From Bacillota bacterium (GTDB lineage Bacteria > Bacillota > Clostridia > Oscillospirales > Acutalibacteraceae), in NCBI GenBank assembly GCA_030705695.1, contig JAUZPX010000081.1, positions 1-8,365 on the forward strand: 8,365 bases of DNA, given 5' to 3'. Below the pieces are notes generated by a model. The model saw only the letters and a list, made by a program, of their open reading frames with translations, ran no database searches and was not told the DNA's origin. The stretch's first letter is position 1. Each line of letters starts with the position of its first letter. The translations under genes and the position numbers were made by a program. Shown here piece by piece: positions 1-6,475 of the stretch.

Positions 1-213
1 AACCGAAAATACGGCGAGGCATATGTTCAAGGTGAAAAATTCGAAAAACTTGCCGAAGGTGTTGCTACAGCAAGCGCATTAATGACACTTGGCAAAAAAT
101 ATAATGTTGAGTTACCTATTGTTGCAACTGTACATGACGTACTATTTAATAACAGCGAGCCTAAAAGTGCTCTTTCAAAACTCTTTTTAAGAAGTATTAA
201 AGACGAATTTTAA
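1..213 (+). CDS. gpsA: Glycerol-3-phosphate dehydrogenase [NAD(P)+], C-terminal fragment (5' end outside window)
   Basis: Reading frame 1 is open from the first base to a TAA at 211-213, giving the last 70 residues of a protein whose start lies outside the window. The opening NRKYG matches the NRRFG-like segment of GpsA. It is followed by a gap rich in charged residues, then EGVATASAL, then KKYNVELPIVATVHDVLF, the conserved arrangement of the helical C-terminal domain of bacterial GpsA (EGVxTA ... LPI ... V ... LF). The family reduces dihydroxyacetone phosphate to sn-glycerol-3-phosphate in the cytosol for phospholipid synthesis. The N-terminal Rossmann domain and the catalytic lysine are not visible here. 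The gene is followed at once by the nested hairpin at 226-324, so it ends its transcription unit and converges with the minus-strand operon. The family assignment is secure from the C-terminal pattern alone; nothing can be said about its promoter. Confidence 0.88.
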   Translation, partial: NRKYGEAYVQGEKFEKLAEGVATASALMTLGKKYNVELPIVATVHDVLFNNSEPKSALSKLFLRSIKDEF

Positions 214-225
214 TTTTTTCTACAT

Positions 226-324
226 AAAAACAGCCACCGATTCTATTAACTCCCCCATTTGTTTGATATGAGTATTTAATCATACATCCACAAATGGGGT
301 TTTTAATTTATCGGTGGCTTTTAT
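226..324. terminator. Outer hairpin of a nested, probably bidirectional terminator
   Basis: Between convergent gpsA and the minus-strand PLP-enzyme gene, AGCCACCGAT (232-241) pairs perfectly with ATCGGTGGCT (310-319), giving a 10-bp stem around a 68-nt internal segment. On the plus strand the right arm is followed by a T-rich stretch (TTTTATTATATTTT from about 319). On the minus strand the other arm is followed by GTTTTT. The T-tracts on both sides suggest termination of both transcripts. The plus-strand tract runs into the stop codon of the convergent gene (324-326). The large loop is itself folded (see the inner hairpin). Confidence 0.75.
253..304 (+). terminator. Inner hairpin with T-run, likely gpsA terminator
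   Basis: CCCCATTTGT (253-262) pairs perfectly with ACAAATGGGG (290-299). A further five pairs, TATGA (267-271) with TCATA (280-284), close an 8-nt loop. On the plus strand the GGGG arm is followed by TTTTT (300-304), the usual form of an intrinsic terminator, placed 40 nt after the gpsA stop codon. On the minus strand no T-run follows this stem, so there it would act only as part of the outer fold. Confidence 0.72.
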
Positions 325-1595
325 TATATTTTCAGCAAACCTGCATTAAACATAGATTGCGCAGCAAGCAATACTCCAAGCTTTCCGCTGTGAAAATTCA
401 GTCCTCCCTGCATCCATGCCGCATACGGTTCTCTAAGCGGTGCATCGGCTGAAAGCTCAACAGAACCTCCAAGCGTAAACGCTCCAGCTGCCATAATCAC
501 TTTACTGTCGTATCCAGGCATATCCCACGGCTCAGGCGAAACAAAAGAATCTACAGGTGCTCCCGACTGAATTCCTTTACAAAATGCGATTAACGCTTGT
601 TCATTTTGCAGTTTTAATACTTCGATAATATCTGCACGAGATTCATCGTAACGAGGAGAAACCTCATAGCCTAAAAGCTCAAACAACGCAGCCGCAAAAA
701 CAGCCGTTTTAAGTGCTTCACCCGTTACATGCGGCGCATGAAACGTACCCATAAACAATTCACGGTTAATTCCTAAAGTTGCACCAAGCTCTTTCCCTGT
801 TCCAGGTGTAGTTAAACGATAAGAACATTTTGTAACCAAGTCTTTGTTTCCTACTATGTATCCGCCTGTAGGAGCAATTCCGCCGCCTGGATTTTTTATC
901 AAAGAACCTGCCATTAAATCTACGCCGCAAGAGATCGGAGATTCTTTTTCAACGAACTCACCGTAGCAATTATCAAGCATCACAATGCAATTTGACGACT
1001 TTTCTTTTGCAATCTCTGCAATGTGCCTTATTTCACTGTTTAAAAGCGACGGACGCAGCGTATATCCTCTTGAACGTTGAATATATATCATCTTATGTTT
1101 TTCGCTAATACAGTCACGTATGGCATCATAATCGGGCTTACCGTCTTTATCAAGTTCAATTTGCTCGTAATTGATTTTGAAATCCTTTAAAGATCCTGAA
1201 TAATCACTATCGATGCCAATCACACCACGAAGCGTATCATATGGTGCTCCTGTAACGCAAAGCATAGTATCGTTTGGACGAAGAACGCCGAAAAGCGCTA
1301 CCGTAAGCGCATGAGTTCCGCTTACAAAATTATGGCGTACAAGAGCATCTTCCGAATCAAAAAAAGTTTTGTAAACTTCATCAAGAGCGTCCCTGCCACG
1401 GTCATCATATCCGTATCCTGTTGAAGCGGCAAAAAAACTTTCGCTGACTTTTGCTTTTTGAAAAGCGTACAACATCTTTTGCTGATTATATTCGGTAACT
1501 TCATCAATTTCATTGAATCGTTTTAAAACAAGTTGCATTGCTTCTTCTGAAATTGACAAAAGCTTGCTGTTAAGGCTGTAAAAATCACCTATCAT
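324..1595 (-). CDS. PLP-dependent methionine gamma-lyase family / 'aluminium resistance' protein (YnbB-like)
   Basis: This 423-residue protein belongs to the fold-type I PLP enzymes related to cystathionine/methionine lyases that databases call 'aluminum resistance protein' or 'methionine gamma-lyase family' (B. subtilis YnbB is the usual reference). Visible landmarks are a YGYDDRGRDALD segment at about 61-72, SGTHA at 92-96 (PLP-phosphate region), MLDNCYGEF at about 206-214 with Asp208 positioned to hold the pyridine nitrogen, and SLIKNPGGGIAPTGGY from 231, in which Lys234 is the probable Schiff-base lysine. The length is normal for the family. The ATG at 1595 is preceded by GGAAGGG (1604-1610). 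It is the last gene of the murD operon, 30 nt after the GNAT gene. The true substrate is not established for the family, and aluminium resistance is a historical label. No signal peptide or membrane segment is seen, so it is cytosolic. Confidence 0.88.
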   Translation of the reverse strand: MIGDFYSLNSKLLSISEEAMQLVLKRFNEIDEVTEYNQQKMLYAFQKAKVSESFFAASTGYGYDDRGRDALDEVYKTFFDSEDALVRHNFVSGTHALTVALFGVLRPNDTMLCVTGAPYDTLRGVIGIDSDYSGSLKDFKINYEQIELDKDGKPDYDAIRDCISEKHKMIYIQRSRGYTLRPSLLNSEIRHIAEIAKEKSSNCIVMLDNCYGEFVEKESPISCGVDLMAGSLIKNPGGGIAPTGGYIVGNKDLVTKCSYRLTTPGTGKELGATLGINRELFMGTFHAPHVTGEALKTAVFAAALFELLGYEVSPRYDESRADIIEVLKLQNEQALIAFCKGIQSGAPVDSFVSPEPWDMPGYDSKVIMAAGAFTLGGSVELSADAPLREPYAAWMQGGLNFHSGKLGVLLAAQSMFNAGLLKI

Positions 1596-1603
1596 AAATT
1601 ATA

Positions 1604-1617
1604 CCCTTCCGACGGAA
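1604..1617 (-). promoter_or_regulatory. Shine-Dalgarno of the YnbB-like gene overlapped by a short palindrome
   Basis: On the minus strand GGAAGGG (1604-1610) lies 8 nt before the ATG at 1595 and is the only plausible ribosome binding site. Its purine core is one arm of the near-perfect palindrome TTCCGACGGAA (1607-1617), which could pair the SD into a very small hairpin. The structure is short, so a regulatory role is only a possibility; the SD itself is well supported. Confidence 0.5.
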
Positions 1618-1625
1618 ATTCAAAA

Positions 1626-2384
1626 TCAAATTCTTGTATACTCGCTCCACATTCCCGTTTCGCAAAATCCAAGTTTTTTATAAAAATCTTCATTTTCATT
1701 CTTTGATCTAAAAATATATATGTACTTATTTTCAATAGTAAGTTCGTTAACTAAAGTCGATACAACTTGGCTTCCAAATCCTTTATTTCGAAATTCAGGA
1801 TGTACACATACGGCGGCAACAACTGCCGAATCATACGATTCTGCCGCTGTCATTGCAAATGCAACAAGTTCATTTTCATTATATATTCCTGTTGAGCGAA
1901 CACATTCATGCCGCATTTTATGTGAATAATCAAGATAAAAATCTTCAAATTCAGGAACAAAAAAAGTATCGCTTTTGCAAGACTTCAAAAGCTTGTACAC
2001 TGTTCTTGCAGGCGGATTATTAATAACAGTGTTGCTAACATTTTTATAACTGTTTTCAAACTTCATTACAACTCCGCTATTCGTTTTGAAATTTGGAAGT
2101 GTCAAAGAAATATTCCCGTCGCACAAAATTGCTTTTGCGGAAATCATTTGAATAAATTCGGAAACCTCTTTTAAATTAACACTTTCTCTAATATGCAAAA
2201 TAATTTGAGAATCTATCCTGCCGATAACACCGATTAAATTATGATTATCATCAAAGACTTTCCAAAATTCCGATATTTTAGGATAATCTCCGTACGATTT
2301 ATTGATACCGAATATTCTGCATCCGAATGGGCTGTCTTTACAAAATTCTATGCAGTCGTTATCAAATTTTGTATTAACTATCAT
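1626..2384 (-). CDS. Two-part GNAT-family N-acetyltransferase
   Basis: This is a 252-residue protein. The C-terminal half (about 130-252) is a GNAT domain. Residues 190-204 read AAVCVHPEFRNKGFG, containing the acetyl-CoA pyrophosphate-binding R-x-x-G-x-G (Arg199, Gly202, Gly204), and FYKKLGF (234-240) is the usual end of motif B. The N-terminal half (about 1-125) has no motif I can name. Its pattern (FWKVFDD...IGVIGRIDSQ at about 40-60, then FIQMISAKAILCD) recalls the degenerate N-terminal domain of tandem GNAT proteins. The family moves an acetyl group from acetyl-CoA to an amine; the substrate cannot be inferred. The gene starts 8 nt after the stop of the second M42 peptidase. No Shine-Dalgarno is visible before the ATG, so translation probably depends on coupling to the upstream gene. 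It is fourth in the murD operon. Confidence 0.85.
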   Translation of the reverse strand: MIVNTKFDNDCIEFCKDSPFGCRIFGINKSYGDYPKISEFWKVFDDNHNLIGVIGRIDSQIILHIRESVNLKEVSEFIQMISAKAILCDGNISLTLPNFKTNSGVVMKFENSYKNVSNTVINNPPARTVYKLLKSCKSDTFFVPEFEDFYLDYSHKMRHECVRSTGIYNENELVAFAMTAAESYDSAVVAAVCVHPEFRNKGFGSQVVSTLVNELTIENKYIYIFRSKNENEDFYKKLGFCETGMWSEYTRI

Positions 2385-2392
2385 TTAATATT

Positions 2393-3412
2393 TCAGCCAG
2401 CAATTTTTATTGCAAGTTCATTTACAATTTTCTCAGTAGAGACTATATCTTCCACCGCCATTAAGCATGATGCAGAGTGAAGATATCTGCACGGAACAGA
2501 GACGGCTATTGTTTTTACTCCGCTTCGGTTTATGTGGATTGTTCCCGAATCGTTTCCTCCAGCAATTGTGGATTTTGTTTGTGCTTTAACATTTAAATCT
2601 TTTGCACACTGAAATGCAAGCTCATAAAATTCTTTATTATAGATTGTACTTTTATCCATAAATGAAATAACAGCACCATCATTAATTTTGCAAACTTGGT
2701 TTTCTTCGCTGACTGTCGGAATATCTGCCGCAGTTGTTGCTTCAACTACAATCGCAGCTTCAGGGTCAACCGAATATGCCGCAACCTTAGCGCCACGAAG
2801 CCCTACTTCTTCTTGAACAACAAAAGAGAAATACATATCGTAAGGTAAATCAGAGCGTATCATATCAATAAGCATCATACAGCCTACACGGTCATCAAGT
2901 GCTTTAGAGATAATTCGATCTTCAAAACAATCAAACTCTGAATCAAAAGTAATCTGGTCGCCAAGTGAAATTACTTTCTGCGCCTCGTCCCTGTTTTGAG
3001 CTCCAATATCAATAAGCATCTCGTCAACTTTAGGAACACTCGTTTTTTCATCGGTACTTAACAAATGCACAGGCTTAACGATAACAACACCGCTTACCTC
3101 ATTTTTGCCTATTTTAACCGATCGTCCGAACACTACTCGCTGGTCGATTCCGCCGACTTCAGCAAATTTTACAAAACCGTCGTCTGTAATATATGAAACG
3201 ATAAAGCCCACTTCATCCATATGGGCAGACAAAAGAAGTTTTGTTTTTGCTCTTTCTTTCCCTTTTTTGAAAACAATCAAATTCCCAAGATTATCAATAT
3301 GATATTGAATATCAAAATCTTTTATTTGAGTAATTATGAAATTTGAAATAACCGATTCATTGCCCGATGTTCCTCTAAGCTCACAAAGTTCTTTAAGCGT
3401 CTTTAAATTCAT
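2393..3412 (-). CDS. M42 family metallopeptidase (second of a tandem pair)
   Basis: This 339-residue protein is of the M42 type (TET/FrvX/glutamyl-aminopeptidase relatives), co-catalytic two-metal exopeptidases that usually form large cytosolic dodecamers and remove N-terminal residues from peptides. Expected catalytic positions are present: His64 in SAHMD (with Asp66), Asp173 in ALDDRVG, the Glu201-Glu202 pair in QEEVGLRGA, and His312 in CRYLHS. At the position where the archaeal TET enzymes have a metal-binding Asp this protein has Glu224 (VVEATTAAD), whereas its neighbour keeps Asp. AGGNDSG (from about 264) precedes the C-terminal core. Length is normal. The ATG at 3412 lies 2 nt after the upstream stop and uses a strong GGGAGGT embedded in that gene. 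Substrate specificity is not predictable here. Labels such as 'endoglucanase' seen for this family are historical. Confidence 0.92.
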   Translation of the reverse strand: MNLKTLKELCELRGTSGNESVISNFIITQIKDFDIQYHIDNLGNLIVFKKGKERAKTKLLLSAHMDEVGFIVSYITDDGFVKFAEVGGIDQRVVFGRSVKIGKNEVSGVVIVKPVHLLSTDEKTSVPKVDEMLIDIGAQNRDEAQKVISLGDQITFDSEFDCFEDRIISKALDDRVGCMMLIDMIRSDLPYDMYFSFVVQEEVGLRGAKVAAYSVDPEAAIVVEATTAADIPTVSEENQVCKINDGAVISFMDKSTIYNKEFYELAFQCAKDLNVKAQTKSTIAGGNDSGTIHINRSGVKTIAVSVPCRYLHSASCLMAVEDIVSTEKIVNELAIKIAG

Positions 3413-3414
3413 GA

Positions 3415-4428
3415 TTATTTTAGACCTCCCTGAAGAACAAAATGATAAAGCAACAACGCTGTATTTTCAATATCGGAAACATCGACAACTTCAACAGGAG
3501 TATGCATATTGCGAAGCGGAATCGACACAACGCCGCATTTCACTCCGCTTTTTGTAACAGAAATCACATCTGCATTTGTACCTGTTTTTCCGCCGATTAT
3601 CTCTAATTGATAATCGATTTCGTTTTTCTTTGAAATTTCAATTAATGTATCTGAAAGCTCCCTGTTCATTGTAGAGGCCACCGCAATCATCGGACCTTTT
3701 GAGAGTTCCGAACAATATTCCTGATGTAATCCAGGTTGAGCGGCAAAACTAACATCAACCGAAATAGCTTCATCAGGCTCAACTGAAAATGTGCCTGTTT
3801 TAGCACCCGATTGCCCTGTTTCCTCCTGTACGCTCAGCAAAAACGTAACCTTGCAGCAAAGTTCTTCTCTTGATAGAAGTTCACCGCATCTAAGCAAAAC
3901 CGAAACACCTGCACGGTTATCTATTGCCGCAGAAGCTATCCGATTATTCAGAAGTGATGTTGGTTTTGAATAAAAGCAAAATCTGTCGCCAAGATTAATA
4001 TTTTTATTAACTTCTTCAAAAGAAAGCCCAACATCAATCCACAAATCTTCGGATGCAACTGCTTTATCTTCTTTTCCATCTGAAAGATGCGGCGGCATAC
4101 AGCAAAAAACGCCGTGTATATCTTTATTTTTGCAAAGTACCATTCGGCACCCAGGAAGAACTCTGTTATCTATTCCTCCGCAGCGTGAAACTTTTAGAAA
4201 ACCTTGTTTATTTATATAAGTAACAATAAATCCTATCTGATCCATATGGGCTTCCAGCAAAATATTTTTCTTTGCCGATTTATCACCCATAACTCCGAAA
4301 ATATTACCGTTAATATCCGTAGATACTTCCGCATACTTAGAAAGAATTTCTTTTACAGTATTTGCAACATTTCTTTCTTCGCCTGAAACACCATCAGCTT
4401 CCAAAAGTTTAAATAATACATTATTCAT
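3415..4428 (-). CDS. M42 family metallopeptidase (first of a tandem pair)
   Basis: This 337-residue paralogue of the next gene also has a full set of M42 residues: His61 in EAHMDQIGF, Asp170 in AAIDNRAG, Glu202-Glu203 in QEETGQSGAK, Asp225 in ISVDVS and His309 in LRNMHTPVE. Spacing between the first two ligands (109 residues) is identical in both paralogues, but most of the remaining sequence differs. This includes the segment after the fourth ligand (SFAAQPG here, ATTAADIP in the other) and the GGKTGTNAD versus AGGNDSG segment. It is therefore an old duplication. It would act on cytosolic peptides. The ATG at 4428 follows murD by 25 nt, with AAAGGA (4441-4446) about 12 nt upstream, a slightly long spacing. 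Its last codons, for Gln-Gly-Gly-Leu-Lys, contain the Shine-Dalgarno of the next gene, so the pair is translationally linked. Confidence 0.92.
   Translation of the reverse strand: MNNVLFKLLEADGVSGEERNVANTVKEILSKYAEVSTDINGNIFGVMGDKSAKKNILLEAHMDQIGFIVTYINKQGFLKVSRCGGIDNRVLPGCRMVLCKNKDIHGVFCCMPPHLSDGKEDKAVASEDLWIDVGLSFEEVNKNINLGDRFCFYSKPTSLLNNRIASAAIDNRAGVSVLLRCGELLSREELCCKVTFLLSVQEETGQSGAKTGTFSVEPDEAISVDVSFAAQPGLHQEYCSELSKGPMIAVASTMNRELSDTLIEISKKNEIDYQLEIIGGKTGTNADVISVTKSGVKCGVVSIPLRNMHTPVEVVDVSDIENTALLLYHFVLQGGLK
3424..3430 (-). promoter_or_regulatory. Strong Shine-Dalgarno embedded in the end of the upstream M42 gene
   Basis: GGGAGGT on the minus strand sits inside the final codons (Gly-Gly) of the upstream peptidase and precedes the downstream ATG (3412) by about 11 nt. 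Stop and start are separated by only two bases. The arrangement fixes the start of the second peptidase and suggests coupled, roughly equal synthesis of the two. Confidence 0.7.
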
Positions 4429-4453
4429 CGAAAAATCTTATCCTTTAATCAAA

Positions 4454-5842
4454 TTAAATAGCATTAACGATCTGCTTAAAGTGCTTACCACGTTCATCAA
4501 AATTTTTATAAAGGTCAAAGCTGGCACATGCAGGCGAAAGAGATACTATATCACCTGAAATTGCAACTTCTTTTGCTACGTTTACAGCTTCTTCCATATT
4601 CTTTACTCTTATAATTTTTAAAACATTGTTGTTGTAATTTTTTGAATTAACAACAGCTTTTTCAATCTTATCTGCAGTTGCTCCCAATAAAATAAGAGTC
4701 TTTACTTTTTTACAAATAACATCTCCAAGCTCATCAAACGGGATTTTCTTATCATATCCGCCAGATATTATTATTATTCTCTCATTATAAAGCGATAAAG
4801 TCCCTAAAATCGTTCTTGTGGGACTTGAAGCGATAGAGTCATTATAGTACTTCACGCCATCAATTTCACGAACAAACTCCGCTCTGTGTTCAACACCGTT
4901 AAAGTTCTGAGCAACCTTTTTAATACAATCAACGGTTGTAAACCCGTAAACAGCGCAAATTGCCGCCATGTAATTTTCAACATTATGCATGCCCGGAATC
5001 TTAATATCATTTTTGTCCATGATTTTAACAGTGTTTCCATGGTCGCAGTACATAATATTGTTTTCATCAAGCCATACTCCGTTTTCAACACACTGCTTTC
5101 TGCTAAATGATAACACATCACCTCGTATTTCAGAAATAAACGAAGCTGTAATTTCATTGTCAGCGTTAATAACAGTTTTTGAAAAAGCATTTTGATGCAA
5201 AAATATATTTTTCTTAGACAATATATATTCGTCCATATCCTTATGTACGTCAAGATGATTTGGCGCAACATTTGTAATAACCGCAATATCGGGACTTTTA
5301 CGCATTGATATTAACTGGAAGCTTGATAACTCTACCACAGCAATATCATCAGTTTCTATTGATTCTATAACAGGTAAAAGCGGATTTCCGATATTCCCGC
5401 CCAAATGCACAGTTTTACCTGATTCTTTTAAAATTTCGGCAATTATTGAAGTAGTCGTTGTTTTTCCGTCGCTGCCTGTTACAGCAATAATTTTACATGG
5501 ACAAAGTTCAAAAAATACTTCCATTTCGCTTGTAATAACAATCCCGTTTTTGCGCATTTTTTGTAAAGCCGGCAAATTATAATTCATGCCAGGTGTTCTG
5601 AAAACAATATCTACATCAAGATTTTCTAGATAGTTTTCTCCTAAAACAAGCTTAACTCCAAGTGAATCTAAATATTCTGCTGCTTCATTTAATTCATCAC
5701 GTTGCTTGCGGTCGCATGCATATACAATTGCACCGTATTTCAAAAACATCTTAATAAGCGGAAAATTGCTTGTACCAATTCCGCAGAATGCAATTTTTTT
5801 ATTTTTTATTTCTTTAAAAAAATTAATAACTTTTTTATCCAT
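4454..5842 (-). CDS. murD: UDP-N-acetylmuramoyl-L-alanine--D-glutamate ligase
   Basis: MurD catalyses the ATP-dependent addition of D-glutamate to UDP-MurNAc-L-Ala in the cytosol, the second amino acid of the peptidoglycan stem. The 462-residue protein has the three expected parts. The N-terminal nucleotide-binding domain has GIGTSNFP (21-28) and FRTPGMNYNLP (81-91). The central ATPase domain has the P-loop GSDGKTTT (123-130), ELSSFQL (171-177), NVAPNHLDVH (191-200) and Lys210 at the place of the carbamylated lysine. The C-terminal domain has GVEHRAEFV (316-324), NDSIASSPTRT (334-344), GGYDK (361-365) and LSPACASFDLYKNF (435-448). Length is normal. The ATG at 5842 has GGAGG (5849-5853) six bases upstream and a near-consensus promoter just beyond. 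It is the first gene of the operon, away from other division and cell-wall (dcw) genes, and is followed by peptidases. Confidence 0.97.
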   Translation of the reverse strand: MDKKVINFFKEIKNKKIAFCGIGTSNFPLIKMFLKYGAIVYACDRKQRDELNEAAEYLDSLGVKLVLGENYLENLDVDIVFRTPGMNYNLPALQKMRKNGIVITSEMEVFFELCPCKIIAVTGSDGKTTTTSIIAEILKESGKTVHLGGNIGNPLLPVIESIETDDIAVVELSSFQLISMRKSPDIAVITNVAPNHLDVHKDMDEYILSKKNIFLHQNAFSKTVINADNEITASFISEIRGDVLSFSRKQCVENGVWLDENNIMYCDHGNTVKIMDKNDIKIPGMHNVENYMAAICAVYGFTTVDCIKKVAQNFNGVEHRAEFVREIDGVKYYNDSIASSPTRTILGTLSLYNERIIIISGGYDKKIPFDELGDVICKKVKTLILLGATADKIEKAVVNSKNYNNNVLKIIRVKNMEEAVNVAKEVAISGDIVSLSPACASFDLYKNFDERGKHFKQIVNAI

Positions 5843-5872
5843 ATTATGCCTCCGAATTTCTCTGACTAAATT

Positions 5873-5901
5873 ATTATACGTTTATTAAAAAGAAATATCA
5901 A
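5873..5901 (-). promoter_or_regulatory. Sigma-A-type promoter of the murD operon
   Basis: On the minus strand a -35 TTGATA (complement of 5896-5901) and a perfect -10 TATAAT (complement of 5873-5878) are separated by exactly 17 bases. Transcription would start near 5866, leaving a leader of about 24 nt that contains the GGAGG at 5849-5853. The leader is too short for a riboswitch or T-box. Confidence 0.82.
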
Positions 5902-5941
5902 TCAAAAATATGAATTCAAAGAGATATACAACTAAAAAAAG

Positions 5942-5968
5942 AAAAAAACACGGATGACATAATCCGTG
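5942..5968 (-). terminator. Intrinsic terminator of the XRE regulator gene
   Basis: CACGGAT (5949-5955) pairs with ATCCGTG (5962-5968), a 7-bp stem with a 6-nt loop. On the minus strand it is followed by seven Ts (complement of 5942-5948). It lies about 35 nt after the regulator's stop codon and ends that transcript before the murD promoter. No T-run follows on the plus strand. Confidence 0.88.
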
Positions 5969-6003
5969 CAAAATTCCAAAATATTAATTTCAAAAAAATC
6001 CTA

Positions 6004-6249
6004 TTATTCTCTTCCAAGCAAATAATCCACAGAAACTTCAAGAATATCAGAAAGTGCAACAAGTTCAACATCGGTTACGAAGCGAATTTGCCCTTCTAAT
6101 TTTGAAAGACCAGACGCATTCATATCAACACCGTTGACTTGAAGCTGTGCCAGCAATTCTTTTTGCTTCATGCCACGCTTCTTGCGGGCAAGTTCAACCC
6201 TTTCGCCGACTAAATTACGATTTCCTAAAGACTGTTTACGTAATCTCAT
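6004..6249 (-). CDS. Small XRE-family (Cro/C1-type helix-turn-helix) transcriptional regulator
   Basis: This 81-residue protein is almost entirely one lambda-repressor-like DNA-binding domain. Residues 14-26 (VGERVELARKKRG) form the first helix, 27-37 (MKQKELLAQLQ) the second, 44-56 (NASGLSKLEGQIR) the recognition helix region, and 60-79 (DVELVALSDILEVSVDYLLG) the closing helices with the usual VSVDYLLG ending. The loop between helices two and three (about 38-43, VNGVDM) is longer than in classic Cro proteins, as is common in short clostridial XRE proteins. No sensor or dimerisation domain follows. The ATG at 6249 has GGAGAG (6258-6263) eight bases upstream. It is monocistronic, with its own promoter and terminator, so its targets are unknown. 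An inverted repeat in its leader suggests autoregulation. No toxin gene is adjacent, so an antitoxin role is not supported. Confidence 0.88.
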   Translation of the reverse strand: MRLRKQSLGNRNLVGERVELARKKRGMKQKELLAQLQVNGVDMNASGLSKLEGQIRFVTDVELVALSDILEVSVDYLLGRE

Positions 6250-6271
6250 TCGTATTTCTCTCCATTATAAA

Positions 6272-6286
6272 TTGTTGTGGAAACAA
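6272..6286. promoter_or_regulatory. Inverted repeat, candidate operator for the XRE regulator
   Basis: TTGTT (6272-6276) and AACAA (6282-6286) form a perfect 5-bp inverted repeat with a 5-base centre. It lies just downstream of the predicted start of transcription (about 6291) and upstream of the Shine-Dalgarno, a typical place for a small repressor to bind its own promoter. Short AT-rich repeats arise easily by chance, so this is a suggestion. Confidence 0.3.
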
Positions 6287-6297
6287 GTGCGAATCTA

Positions 6298-6325
6298 ATT
6301 ATAAATAAAAAAATATAAAATACAA
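6298..6325 (-). promoter_or_regulatory. Promoter of the XRE regulator gene
   Basis: On the minus strand TTGTAT (complement of 6320-6325) is followed after 16 bases by a perfect TATAAT (complement of 6298-6303). The predicted leader is about 40 nt. A second TATAAT at 6264-6269 overlaps the ribosome binding site and lacks a good -35, so this upstream pair is preferred. Confidence 0.6.
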
Positions 6326-6475
6326 GTCTTTTTTTATAATTTTTACTAATACGTCGTTATTTATGTCATTTCATATCAAAAACAATGATTTTTTTTGTAC
6401 ATAAATACAATGAAAACGAAATTAAAAAGGCAAAATATACAGTTTTTTTAAAACATATATTTTTCAAAAACAGCT
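6326..6475. other. Very AT-rich intergenic stretch without recognised features
   Basis: These 150 bases between the XRE promoter and the rubrerythrin terminator contain long A and T runs and no reading frame with a ribosome binding site. A 30-codon plus-strand frame beginning at an ATG near 6385 has no Shine-Dalgarno and a composition dictated by the A/T runs. A 9-bp inverted repeat (6358-6366 with 6399-6407) is present but AT-only apart from one pair. Nothing further is supported. Confidence 0.5.

Noticed and set aside
1598..1603. TATAAT on the minus strand just before the YnbB-like ATG as an internal promoter -10.
   Set aside because: No matching -35 at 16-18 bases, and the transcript would begin at or within the start codon while a Shine-Dalgarno lies upstream.
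4852..5286. A long second minus-strand frame within murD.
   Set aside because: It lies wholly within murD, which has every expected motif; the overlapping frame has no motif or ribosome site and is a coding shadow.
6004..6249. Antitoxin of a toxin-antitoxin pair.
   Set aside because: No companion gene is adjacent; the regulator is bounded by its own promoter and terminator.
6358..6415. TATTTATGT/ACATAAATA and TTTCAT/ATGAAA repeat pairs in the AT-rich gap.
   Set aside because: The two pairs are in the wrong order to form one stem, and AT-only repeats of this size are expected by chance here.
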